Under the pieces are notes generated by a model. It was not told where the DNA came from. It did not search any database and saw nothing but the letters and a program-made list of their open reading frames with translations. Positions 1 to 12,482 of a DNA stretch of 37,331 bases are shown here, in pieces. How positions within the stretch are numbered: position 1 is the stretch's first letter; every line of letters begins with the position of its first letter. The position numbers and the translations under genes were made by a program. Source of the DNA: Mycoemilia scoparia (taxonomy: Eukaryota > Kickxellomycota > Kickxellomycetes > Kickxellales > Kickxellaceae); NCBI GenBank assembly GCA_027575805.1, contig JANBPU010000159.1, positions 1 through 37,331 on the forward strand, given 5' to 3'.

Positions 1-1692
1 GTTTTATTATTTTACTCAATAATAATTCCCAGTCTCACAGAACCCCCTTGTTCTTATTAGACCCTTTGAATCTCACAAGCTACACTTTACCTAAAAGTCC
101 TTATTTATATACATATTTATCTATAATATTGAAAAGTCTATGTTAATTTATCTCTTGAGTAGACTTTATATTCTAAAAAGGATTATTAACCATTATCTGT
201 GCTGAACAATTTATTATAAATATTGTTGAATAGTAGGAAGTAAGTTTATTTACAACCTATCACTCTGATCAGCTCAGTAATATAGTGTTTAATAAATAAC
301 TTACCTTTACCTCCCTCATTTTAGTAGAGCCATATAATACAACAGATCCCTACCAGCATTTTTCCCATTGGAGAAAAGACTATAAATACCTGGACATCCT
401 AAAAACACCAGAAATCATACCCAAATCCATTAGGGCATTTTATGGTTATAAGCAAATAGTAATTTCTCACAAAATTACTTGCCCAATATTATTGAATTTG
501 ATATATCTTTTACCCATTTTACTACAATGTCAAAAAAGTAGGTAATTGGACTAAGACACTGATATAAACAACTTTAAACACAGGTATCCTATAACCTTTT
601 AATGAGGTGGTCAAAGGGTATAGACTTGGACTTTTTATACTAATGCATGAGTTATTGCTTAATAGTATATTTATATTATTTATTATAGGTACATAGAGAG
701 AAAAGTTGCCTTTTATTTTTAATGTCAATCTTTATTCTTAATAAAGGCCTATTAAACTAACAAAACTTATGGGTAAAATATATAATTAATATCAACTATA
801 ATATTATTAGTATTGATAAAAGTAGTTTTTACCTTGCCTCTTAGTAGAATAAACTTAATTTATCATTAGTACTAATCTATTTCTTTTTAGTAGAGAACTA
901 GTCTTATATTTTAATATAAGGATTCTCAAAGACTTGCTTATTATATATAATAATTTGTGTTTTACAAAGTTTACAATTCTTATAATATACAATTTAGAAA
1001 AAACATATTATGATATAGATATGAGTAGCAATAGTAGCAGCTTTCCCCTTAACAAGTATATCACTCTTTGTACCCTACACACATTTTTCTCTATGACTAA
1101 TACTTATTATAATTAATTTTTGCAAACTTCCAAAATCATTATTCAAAATTATGGGATATTTGCTAGGACTCACACCAATCATTGTGTGGATGATCAGTTG
1201 TGAAATTCTACCTTATAATAAGTAGAAATGATTATTAGAAAACACTTGCTGATAAGCTTATGGAGGCGGGTTCTGTGGAGTCTAGGGTATTATGTACAAA
1301 TTATCAAGGTTTTAGGGGTGGCTTAAGTATGCTTAGAAATATATGAGAGAAGGCGTATTTAGCTTGTTTTGTTATTTATAGACAATTGTAATCATTGTGG
1401 AAATAAAAAGAGGAATATTCTATCCACATGCGCGGTCTAAAAATCTCGGAAAGATAGGTCCGTGCTCCGTACCAACAGCAATAATTCATATACCCCAACA
1501 TACTATCAGGGCGGGTTGCAATTGCGCCATTAAAAGCACCCAAGAAAATCATGACGGGATACAAAAATGGTCCAATTGTTATTTAAATACCTATCCTCCC
1601 TTGACCACCAAAAGTAATTTTATTCAACTTGCGTTCTTATACATTTGATCCTTTACTTTTCATATTTTAAACTTATACCCTATTCATAACAT
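1..1692. other. AT-rich intergenic region without a supported gene
   Basis: This 1.7 kb stretch is strongly AT-rich and broken by stops in all frames. The only open stretch that looks at all protein-like is a minus-strand run at 1376-1564, discussed under findings; it has an in-frame stop just upstream and no clear splice partner. I see no tRNA, no long repeat and no recognisable domain. The last part, up to 1692, should hold the promoter of the thioesterase gene. Confidence 0.6.
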
Positions 1693-2769
1693 ATGCCTGT
1701 CGCTAAAGATACAAAAAATTATAGCCAGGTTGTGAGATCTGTTCTTACACCTCAGGAGTTTGGCAAGGACTTGTACAGAAGCACAAACCTATGGAAGCCA
1801 TATGGCACTCGGGGAATTTTTGGTGGTCACATAGTCAGCCAAGCCTTGATGGCAGCATACCAAACTGTCGCAAGTGAATTTGGTTTGAATTCGCTACATT
1901 CCTACTTCGTATTGCCGGCTAAAAAAGATATTCCAACAGAATACTATGTTACTCGTGAGCGTGATGGTCGGACTTTCGCTACTCGTACAGTCCACACTAA
2001 ACAGAATGGGGCTACTATATTCGTTATAATTTGCAGCTTTCAAAGGGAAGAGATGTCCCATATATCGCACCAGACCAAAATGCCTGACACTCCTACCCCT
2101 GATGAAGTCCTAGAAAGTACAACAGACTCTGCTAAAAAGTTCCATAGTTCCCGCATTCTTGGTGACAGCGACCTTCCTATTCCCATTGTGAACAGGACCA
2201 TCCATATAGACCACGATCCCGAAAATCCGATCGCTTCCAGACTATCCTGGGTGCGTGTTAATTGTGATCTGGATGGCCTGGAGCCATTGTATCATCAAGC
2301 AATGACTGTATTTCTATCTGATTTCTTACTGGCCAAAACTGGGCTATTTCCTTACATAACTTCACTAAAGGGTAATACATCGACATCTTTGACTGAAAGC
2401 GATAAGGAGTCGCCAGAGGCCCAATTTGAATTTCAATTCATGGTATCCCTTGACCACTCTGTTTGGTTCCACAACATTAGGGATGTCAGCAAGTGGATGC
2501 TTTACGAGATGGAGACCACTTGGGGAGATAATGGACGTGTCTTGTGCCACGGACGTCTCTATTCATCCATTGATGGTTCATTAATTGCATCAACATCTCA
2601 GGAAGCTCTATGCCGATATAGGCCAAAGGCGGGAGCAAATGTTACCTTTAAAAACCAAGACGGAACAAGTGTCTTCCCCCCAGCATTGTTTGAGAGACCA
2701 GCACCAAAGTACTGTGGAAAGCTTTCCCCAGTACCAAATGCTAACATTATCCAAACTTCAAAGCTTTGA
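1693..2769 (+). CDS. Peroxisomal acyl-CoA thioesterase (TesB/ACOT8 family)
   Basis: This 358-aa, intronless protein hydrolyses acyl-CoA to free fatty acid and CoA. It has the double hotdog fold of the TesB/ACOT8/yeast Tes1 family and the usual length of about 350 aa. The first hotdog carries GIFGGHIVSQALMAA (41-55). The second carries FLSDF (208-212), SLDHSVWFH (252-260) and STSQEALCR (300-308). By alignment from memory to TesB, D210, S252 and Q303 sit at the catalytic Asp, Thr/Ser and Gln positions. The protein ends in Ser-Lys-Leu, a canonical PTS1, so it should act in the peroxisome matrix beside beta-oxidation. The start is the first ATG of the frame and directly precedes conserved sequence. 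The next gene, on the same strand, is 0.9 kb away and unrelated. I am confident of the family; chain-length preference cannot be read. Confidence 0.95.
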   Translation: MPVAKDTKNYSQVVRSVLTPQEFGKDLYRSTNLWKPYGTRGIFGGHIVSQALMAAYQTVASEFGLNSLHSYFVLPAKKDIPTEYYVTRERDGRTFATRTVHTKQNGATIFVIICSFQREEMSHISHQTKMPDTPTPDEVLESTTDSAKKFHSSRILGDSDLPIPIVNRTIHIDHDPENPIASRLSWVRVNCDLDGLEPLYHQAMTVFLSDFLLAKTGLFPYITSLKGNTSTSLTESDKESPEAQFEFQFMVSLDHSVWFHNIRDVSKWMLYEMETTWGDNGRVLCHGRLYSSIDGSLIASTSQEALCRYRPKAGANVTFKNQDGTSVFPPALFERPAPKYCGKLSPVPNANIIQTSKL

Positions 2770-3709
2770 TAGATTATCTGATTTTATAAAAATTGGTTTA
2801 CTAATACAGCTAATACAACAAACCAAGCTACTATTTGGGAAGATTTTACTAGCGATCAGGCATTAGTTAGGCATAGGTGGGCCCTCAGATTTTGGCCCAA
2901 TCACCAGCCATTTTACCTATATCCCTGTGAACTTTGGCCATCTGACTACTTTTCTATGGAGAAATCTGATTCAAAAGGAAATAGCCATAATATCTGAACT
3001 GTTTAAGAATATTTGGTACAATCTCTGTCGAAAATGCAGGGTTTTGGTTATGCCATAATCATGGAATTTTGGCGCCGCACAGTGGTCTGGGCTACCTTTT
3101 TATTACTATTATTACTACTACTATTATTGAAACACCTCCACAATATCCACATTTTGACAGTCCTTCAGTATTCGGCATCTTTTATCTATACTGAAAGTGA
3201 TAATCTCTGCAGGCTCTACTGATTCTTGCACAGATAAAAACAGATTTCTTTGACTGAATTGTGCTTAAAAGCAAAGAACTATCTATTCCCGAACGTTGCT
3301 ACTCAAGGATAAGACTGCAGAAAGCATGCACACATGACAAGTGGGATGTATGTTTACCCAAAATAAATCAAGTGCAAGGTCATAAATGGATTCCTTGGCT
3401 GGGAATTTTAGCGAGTAATATTCAATGCTGTTTCCCGTCGGAAATCAAAAAAAAACTCCGTTATCTAGCACATTGGCCAGTGTCTACAAGATTTAACCTG
3501 ATCGATGGTGGTTAAGGCTAATTATTGGCCATAAATGTCCAGGCTACTTTTTTATCAAGCAACTTGCTTTATTAAGACACCACCTGCCTGCATCTGAGAC
3601 ACCATCACAACTACTCCCCTTTTGTTTTCTTTAACTTTTCCTTACTTATAGTGACCATCACTTTACTCACGCACTTTTGTTTATATATTTACCTGTACAA
3701 AAACCAACC
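2770..3709. other. Intergenic region with a dispersed repeat and a TTA/CTA microsatellite
   Basis: No gene is supported here. The stretch holds one copy of the 65-bp dispersed repeat (2842-2905) and a short TTA/CTA trinucleotide run at about 3101-3128. The ORFs at 3013-3222 and 3261-3515 lack conserved motifs and look like chance. The final 60 bp are pyrimidine-rich and should include the 5' leader of the phosphorylase gene. Confidence 0.5.
2842..2905 (+). repeat. Dispersed 65-bp repeat, copy 1
   Basis: The segment matches 28461-28527 and the reverse complement of 15151-15213 over about 60 bp by eye, at roughly 75-80 percent. The shared core reads CTCAGATTTTGGCC, preceded by a TTAGGCA block and a CACTAGTGATC-like block. 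It has no coding capacity. Confidence 0.7.
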
Positions 3710-4777
3710 ATGTCCGATCTTGTCTTTGATGTCTATCAAAACGCCGCTCAATGGGTTCTTCGTCGTATCCCCGAGTCTCTAAAGCCCACTGTCGGCATTG
3801 TATGTGGAAGTGGTCTAGGTGGTCTTGCTGATATTCTCGAGGGCGAAAAGGTCGTAATCCCCTACGGTGAAATCCCAGGATTCATGAAGAGCACGGCTGA
3901 AGGCCACAAGGGCCAACTCGTCTTCGGAAGCCTTTCTGGTCGTCCCGTTGTTTGCATGCAGGGACGTTTTCACTGCTACGAGGGTTACTCTGTCTCCCAG
4001 GCTACTCTTCCTATCAGAGTAATGAAGCTTATTGGCGTCAAGTCTGTTATTGGTAAGGCTTCTCTGACAGCGCTATATATGAATACAAGGGCAGATATTT
4101 ATACATACACACAAACCCTTGATAGGAGCATGCCACATTTATACGTTTGTCACTTCCACTGTTACTAACATTATTTATTATACGTAAATATAGTCACAAA
4201 TGCTGCTGGTGGTCTCAACTCTAACTACAAGGTTGGCGATGTAGTCCTCCTTTGCGATCACATCTCCCTTCCAGGCATTGCTGGAAAGAGTGCTTTGGTT
4301 GGACCTAACATCACCGAATTCGGTACTCGTTTCCCAGCTGTCTCCGATGCTTACACACCAAGACTACGTCTCATTGCTGCCCAGAGCTGGCTTGAAAGTG
4401 ATTACCTCATCAACGACAGGAAGCTTGTTCTCCACGAAGGTATCTACGGTTGGGTCTACGGTCCCAGCTACGAAACCCGTGCTGAATGCCGTGCTCTCAC
4501 TTCCCTCGGTGCTGATGTTGTCGGTATGAGCACTGTTCCAGAGATCGTTGTAGCTAAGCACGCCGGTCTTGAAGTCTTGGCCATGACTCTTGTTACAAAT
4601 ATGTGTGTCATGCAGCGTGAGCCAAATGCCATCGAACAGGCCAAACTTCTTCGTGAAGGCAAGGAACTTATCACGGAGAATGTCGTCCATCCCAATCACG
4701 AGGAGGTTCTTGAGACCAGCCAGTTGCGTGCTAAGGACATGCAACACTTGGTCAAGGATATTGTTAGCCGTATATAA
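3710..4777 (+). CDS. PNP1: Purine nucleoside phosphorylase (PNP1 type, trimeric NP-I)
   Basis: Exons are 3710-4052 and 4194-4777; the 141-bp intron has a GTAAGG donor, a perfect TACTAAC branch site and a TAG acceptor. The product is 308 aa. It phosphorolyses inosine and guanosine to hypoxanthine or guanine and ribose-1-phosphate in cytosolic purine salvage. Family motifs appear in order: GSGLGGLAD (33-41, phosphate loop), EGHKGQLVFG (64-73), MQGRFHCYEGY (83-93), TNAAGGLN (116-123), GPSYETRAEC (205-214) and VGMSTVPE. E208 and N250, which contact the purine base in the mammalian trimeric enzyme, are 42 residues apart as in human PNP. The splice falls between ATT G and TC ACA and restores the conserved VTNAAGG. 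The start is the ATG in context ACCATG; an upstream in-frame codon at 3677 is not an ATG. Length and motifs show an intact gene. Confidence 0.96.
4053..4193 (+). other. Intron of the phosphorylase gene with a TACTAAC branch site
   Basis: The intron starts GTAAGG, carries TACTAAC at about 4162-4168 and ends in TAG at 4193. Its removal joins two halves of the conserved phosphorylase fold in frame. It also carries a small CAAGGG/CCCTTG inverted pair. Confidence 0.9.
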
Positions 4778-5155
4778 ATCATACACTCTCTCCACGACAG
4801 GATATTCTCTATTATTATTTTTTTGAAATTGACACAAAAACCGCATGTATAACTTGTTAGATTTCTTTAGATGCTACTTTGATTGAATACAAACCATATA
4901 TTTGATAATATTTTCTCAATAATGCTCGATCGTTTTATGTTATTTTCTATATTTAACACCGGAATTGTTTGAGGGAGGGGGGCTAGAGTTAGTATGGCCT
5001 CCATTTTTTTGTCCCAGAAAAATATTTCAGATCAGCACCCATAACCAAGTATATTCAGATCAAACTTTTGTTGGTTATTGAAGAGTATTTGAAAATAAGG
5101 GGATACTGTAATGTTAAGGGCCCGGTTAAGCCAGGCCGATTATTAGTAACACAAC
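4778..5155. other. Intergenic region, PNP 3' end and NSUN5 promoter
   Basis: This 378-bp gap separates two tandem plus-strand genes. It is AT-rich with a G-rich patch at about 4972-4985. Nothing coding is visible. Confidence 0.5.
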
Positions 5156-7425
<2,270 letters not shown>

Positions 7426-7579
7426 CTGTGTAGAATTTTTTGCCTTTTAATCTTGCTAGGTTGATTGTCCATTTTACTACCTTTTTGTTTATGCCATAAT
7501 ACTTTTACCACAAGAAAATATATACTGGCATCTTAAATTTAACAGTGACTGCTAAAATACTAATTATCAGGAAAACAGC

Positions 7580-8910
7580 ATGGCAAGTGCCTTAGCTTTG
7601 GCCAGAAGTCTATCACCCGAAAAAGCCATCAGCGATAACCACAATGACGACCAGGCTCAAGATCAGGATGAACAACATTCGAGCATAATGAATCTAGGTT
7701 ATCCATCAGAAGAACCTCAGGAAGACAGCCTAGATAAACAGAACACACCACCCAAAATTGTGGTTTACCAACATACCATACCAACTGTATGTGGACTGAT
7801 AACCTTTTCTGTTGTTGGGGCACTAATAAGAATACAACTTAATGACCTTTTTAAATATCCAGGCGCGCCCATATACTATCTTGTATGGGCTCAAATAGCT
7901 GGCTGTTTTATAATGGGCATAACATTTAAGCTGAAGGGAGTGCTGACATACTTGTCCCCAGCACTGCATATCGGGATAAGCACTGGTCTATGTGGATCGA
8001 TAACTACATTCTCATCGTGGCAGGAAGAGATATTTGCAGAATTTTATAACATTAACAGAAATGACCACACTCGTTTTAAAAATGTAAGGAATTCAAGTTC
8101 CAGTGCCAAAAAAAGCAGCTAATTGCAAAATATGTCGGATATACTTAATCTGTCTATTTGGGTCTATATATTTTTTGGTAGTTTCTTGGAGGTATGTCTA
8201 TCATGGTTACGACTATTGGTGCATCTGTCCTGGCAGATGAATCGGGCCGTCACCTAGGATCGGTGTTACGACCCCTTTTTGATAAAATGATTCAAAAGAC
8301 TGGAAGTACAAGTCCCCGAAATTCTAGAACCGAATCGAGTTCCCTTTCTCCAAGGATAAAAAGAATAGAAACCAGTGAGCTTGTGATAATCCAATGGAGC
8401 TCTATGATCTTATTAAAACACAGATCCAGATTCAAGACTATGGACTGTATTTTGGTCATTTCTGCCATTGCCACCATAATCGCTGTGCCTATAGTCATTG
8501 GAGCCGCTCCCTCTACAAGATCAGTCTCTTGGGCATTATTGTTTTCTCCTCCTGGTGCCTTTATTAGATGGTATCTCTCAAGATTTAACTCAAGACTAAA
8601 GATACAATTCCCATTAGGAACCTTTCTAGTTAATTGGTTTGGATCTGTAGTCCTGGCGATAATGTGGATATTGCAGAATGGCGGGGTTGTCAATTCCTCC
8701 GTCATGTCATGTTCAATATTAACTGGAATATCTGACGGTTTTTGCGGCTGTCTAACAACGATATCAACATTTATAGTCGAACTGAAATCGCTCTCACTGG
8801 GGCCAAAATACAGATATTTTGTCATATCAGTGTGTTCCGCACAGGTCTTTTGGGTCTTGATGGCAGGGATATACTTCAAAACTGCAAATGTAGACTATGC
8901 TACGTGTTAG
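7580..8910 (+). CDS. FEX1: Fluoride export protein FEX (fused CrcB/Fluc domains)
   Basis: Exons are 7580-8083 and 8182-8910; the 98-bp intron (GTAAGG/TAG) interrupts the first domain in phase 0, giving 410 aa. The protein exports fluoride across the plasma membrane. A polar N-terminal tail of about 60 residues is followed by CrcB domain 1 (about 66-190), a Ser/Arg-rich linker with one membrane span (about 190-275) and CrcB domain 2 (about 280-402). This is the fused antiparallel arrangement of eukaryotic FEX. Domain 1 has GALIRIQL, QIAGCFIMG and GLCGSITTFSSW. Domain 2 has GAFIRWYL, VNWFGSVVLA and GFCGCLTTISTF. The two halves differ at pore positions: Q105, F144 and W147 against N319, I362 and F365 (see findings). 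The gene converges with the choline kinase gene. Its length fits yeast FEX1 (about 375 aa). The family call is firm. Confidence 0.93.
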
Positions 8911-9198
8911 ACCGTGCCAGACTAGCAGCTGTACCAATAAATAGACACCGAACTTTACTAATTGCTATATAAAGCTTTTCATCGCATTCAAAAAAAGCTC
9001 ATAATACTACATGTACAAATGAAATATCTGTTACATAACAAAGGGGCCAAAATTTGGGGGATACAACAATGGTATATGGGAAGGAAATGTAAGAAAAGGC
9101 TAAAACAAGAGTATAAAAGACCTCTGTAGGTATAATGTGGATACATATACCAACTCAAAAAACAGCAATTAAAGTGGGCAGCAACAATGTGGTGTAAT

Positions 9199-11092
9199 TT
9201 ATTCTTCATTACCATTGGTATTGGGTATGTCAGCCAGGAGGCGACGGAACTCAGTCAGACGTTGAGCAGAGTAGCCGACATAATCAAAATCGATTTCGCT
9301 GGAATAGGCCTGGAGGAGACCCCAGATTCCCCAGTGCAAGTGAGAAGCCGCAATGAAGCTTTGGACCTCTTTGTCAATAATGGGAAGTTGGTCATCCAAA
9401 TACTTGGAGTTGATATGGACGGGGACCATATGACAGCTGATTTGGTTGGAAATGAACTGCTCGCTGACCTCATCAGATTCGACAACCACTCTATCAGCAG
9501 GTTTGTTTGCGTCCAGAAATATGCGAGTTTTCAAGTATGTGCGCAAAAAGTTGTAGCGCTCCTTTTGGGTTGGGTAGCGATTAAGTTCGAGTAGATGAGG
9601 ATGAGTGGGGTGGTGGTAGTTTGACATCCACTCGCAAAAGTGGTTGGCAATGTCAAAGCCTCTGTAGTTGTATCCGGCATACTCAAAATCCACAACGACA
9701 AGCTCTCTATCCTTGTGGAGACGAAGGATGTTACCGTACTGCAACTATAAAAAATAATATACATTTCTCAATTAGCCACTCAGCTGACGATGTGCATTCA
9801 CAACCCTATTTATAGCCGTATGTATGTGTCTGTGCATCTAGAGTTTAGCCATGGTGAATGGGAGAACAAGCACCATTATATGTCAAATTCATAATACCTA
9901 CATCACTGTGCGCAAGGACAATTGGACTGTTAATTTGTTCTATGAAATGTTCAAGCTGCTTTGATTCTTTGCGGATCTTATCAATGTCATTGATGATGTC
10001 TAAGCACTCGGGGCTATCCCCGCATATTTTACGAAGTCCAGGTGCCTTAGTCGCTACCAAATCGATCCACTGGTATATATTTGTCCAAAGATCAGGCTTT
10101 CCGCTGAGGTCTACTCCCTGAAGGAGTGGGTCTTTCTGCTCCTCGGGGGTCTTTTCTTTGTGAGGAGCATAAAAGTTCACTAGATAATGTAGTTCACACA
10201 TGCGACGGGCAATGTGGCGGCTGGTCGAAGGATCCCGAATATCATCTTTGGTCAGTGTGTCACTAAAGAGGTATTCCTCAATACGGCCATTTGTGTAGAT
10301 ACTATATAGAGAAGGCCCAATGTTTAACTCAGAAAGCTTGCGGAGCCAGTATAACTCCTTGTTGCGAACAAGGAATTCGTCTACACCAATACCATAAACT
10401 CTGAGGAGATATGTCTTTGAGAGCGAGTTGCTACCATTCTCTTTGGTGTGACTACCCTTGACGCTGCTGGCATTGCTGTGGCTGGCACTGGACAAAGCCA
10501 TGTTTACAGTAACACGATAAACGCAGTTTGTCAAGGCACCAGAAAGCCTCTCAATATAGATGTCCTTCTCACCGAGCGGTGGCTTAATACTTAGTGACTG
10601 GTTGAAAAGCTTTGCAACACGCTGAGAAAACGACTTGGCATCCGGATTGTCCCTATATTTCAAGATGCATAGAACATTTAAACCTGACCCTGCGTGCATT
10701 TCCATATATCATGTGTATGAATATATAAGGCCTAGTTTATGCATTGCGCCAGATATCAATGATACTTACGATATGTCAAGTACGCTGTCGATCATAGCCG
10801 GTGATATAATGTCATCTTCCCAGTTACTTTCGACTTTGGCAACAGCCTTGGGATGCTTGCCAACAGCCTTCTTCGAACCCTTGGGAGCCTTGCCGGGCAA
10901 TTGAGCGCTGGGTCTCCGAATTGCCTTCCGGCGGTTGTTTAGAGCATGTCTGTGAAATATATTGAGCAGTCGCTGGTACTTTTTGTCAACACCGGAATTT
11001 GGGCCGAGACTTAGGTTGGCCAGGCCGGCAGCCAGCTCAGGGGGTGCCTGCACTGGGATCCAAATAGGAGACTCGCGGACAGAGGTAGACAT
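9199..11092 (-). CDS. Choline/ethanolamine kinase
   Basis: Exons in transcript order are 11092-10770, 10652-9902 and 9744-9199; introns are 117 and 157 bp with GTAAGT and GTAGGT donors. The product is 539 aa. It phosphorylates choline or ethanolamine with ATP, the first step of the Kennedy pathway to phosphatidylcholine and phosphatidylethanolamine. The N-terminal 100 residues are basic and fungal-specific. The kinase core starts near residue 110. It holds LSGALTNCVYRV, the Brenner motif assembled across the second intron as HSDLQYGNIL (356-365, catalytic D358), and VVVDFEYA (D377, metal binding) followed by NYRGFDIANHFCEW. The usual HND is HSD here. The start is the ATG whose product reads MSTSVRESPIWIP; the upstream in-frame stretch lacks conservation. 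Choline and ethanolamine preference cannot be separated from sequence alone. The gene diverges from the capping protein gene. Confidence 0.93.
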
Positions 11093-11209
11093 GAAATGAA
11101 AAATAAAATAGAAGAGAAACCGGTGATTTCCGACAAGAGTAAAGCAAAGAAAGCCAGAGAAGCAGTAGAATGTGATGATGCTACTTGACTCTATCTTTGG
11201 CGGCGTGTC

Positions 11210-11224
11210 GTGTGTGTGTGTGTG
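11210..11224. repeat. (GT)n microsatellite
   Basis: Fifteen bases of alternating G and T lie about 120 bp upstream of the choline kinase start, in its leader or promoter. Confidence 0.8.
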
Positions 11225-11915
11225 CGTACAATCTGATGGCCAAAAGCGTCGGTGTTTGGTCTTGCTGCAGTAGGCGAGAGGTGACACGAGCGTGACAGTT
11301 GATTCCAAAATACCAGGCTATCAGGGCAATGATAACAATTTGGGGAAAAGGAGACTAGGTGAAAACACTGCAAGGAAAGGCTGAATGAAAGTGTTTGGCC
11401 TTAAACTCCCTAAATCGCAAGCATTATATACTTTTGCTGGCTCCCTATCCTAGCACCACCACCCCTGCCTGGCATCTATCCATATAAATAGCATTCTCAG
11501 CTTCATTCACTGTGCAGGACAGGCAGACTGTTGACCTATTTACTGCATTTTGCGGAGAGCCAACCACTCACTGCACTTAGTCATTCCGAGTTACCAGAAA
11601 TAACCAGACACCATTTAATTGTTGATGACGATGGTTTGCAGCAAGGCTTGGCCAGATCTGTACAGCTCTCATGCGAACTACAAAATAAAAGCTGTCTCAG
11701 CTTGCAGTCATTTATGATACCAAGTATCATCCAGCAGTCTGGATTAACTTTAGTGCTGGAGACTCCCTTCAAGAACTAACTGGTTGGCTTAGCTTTAAGC
11801 CATGCGACCCAAAAAGACTTTGCCTATCCCTCTGCTCATGATGGTTGTGAACAAAGTAGTATAGTACCATTTGTTTCGCCCAAAGGGACTATGCAATCGA
11901 TGAATTTTGTAGGCT

Positions 11916-12041
11916 ATATGGGTAGAAGTTACTTTTGAAGGGTGACCATTTGCTAATAGACTGTGATCACTCATTTGGCTGTGATTGCCCCTTTAATCGT
12001 TGGCCACTAAAAGTCACTCTTCAAAAATTATGATCCATATT
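11916..12041 (+). mobile_element. MITE family copy A
   Basis: Imperfect terminal inverted repeats begin TATATGGGTA and end with TTCAAAAATTATGATCCATA. The interior shares the block CATTTGGCTGTGATTGC with the other copies. It is about 125 bp, non-coding, and flanked by TA-rich sequence. Confidence 0.7.
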
Positions 12042-12181
12042 AGAGATTCATAAAAGCGTTCGAATACATTCCATCAATCTGGTGCCACCAATATGTGTCC
12101 TGCATGTGTAAAAACCAGCTGCACATTCAGAGTGCCACTATAGTCTTTGCAGCTATCAGCACCAGCTGTTATTTTGGTAAA

Positions 12182-12396
12182 TCTGAGGTCACAACATCAA
12201 ACCCTCTACACAGACTAGCCGCCTCCGAACTCTTCCTTTTGTAGTTTATAAGAATCACTTTTTGGTTTTCTAGATCAGATATATCAACTAATCAAATTTG
12301 TGGGGCAAGCATACCAGTAGCCATAAAGCGATATTTAGCATATTGCGTGTATTGTGCTTGGAATAAGACAGCCCAACTGTTTGTTGTGACCTCAGA
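12182..12396. repeat. 15-bp perfect inverted repeat, arms 185 bp apart
   Basis: TCTGAGGTCACAACA at 12182-12196 recurs as its reverse complement at 12382-12396. The arms bracket 185 bp without coding capacity, just upstream of the capping protein start. It may be the ends of a small element; no clear target duplication was found. Confidence 0.5.
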
Positions 12397-12482
12397 CCAT
12401 AGAACAAAAGCATACTGCCTCTTCCCCCATTTTCCTTTACTTGTAGCCCCACCCACATAATTCACAACGTGCAATTCCCACA

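Larger units (their letters stand above)
11093..12482. other. Divergent promoter region between choline kinase and capping protein genes
   Basis: This 1.39 kb gap serves two divergent genes. It holds a short (GT)n tract at 11210-11224, a MITE copy at about 11916-12041 and a perfect 15-bp inverted repeat (12182-12196 against 12382-12396). ORFs at 11531-11779 (+) and 11581-11772 (-) lack an ATG in a good position or recognisable motifs and are not called. Confidence 0.5.

Noticed and set aside
3013..3515. Two ORFs before the phosphorylase gene
   Set aside because: One contains a leucine run made by a TTA/CTA microsatellite; the other has no motif and no promoter signal.
4364..4846. 160-codon minus-strand ORF opposite the second phosphorylase exon
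   Set aside because: It mirrors a well-conserved coding exon; the antisense frame is open by codon bias only.
8292..8879. 195-codon minus-strand ORF opposite the FEX second exon
   Set aside because: It is antisense to conserved CrcB domain 2 and has no protein-family signal.
11531..11779. 82-codon plus ORF between the choline kinase and capping protein genes
   Set aside because: It opens with a TTG rather than ATG, has no motif, and the antisense frame is equally open.
12050..12075. GTTCGAA-like string suggesting a tRNA T-arm
   Set aside because: No matching acceptor stem, D-arm or anticodon arm could be placed around it.
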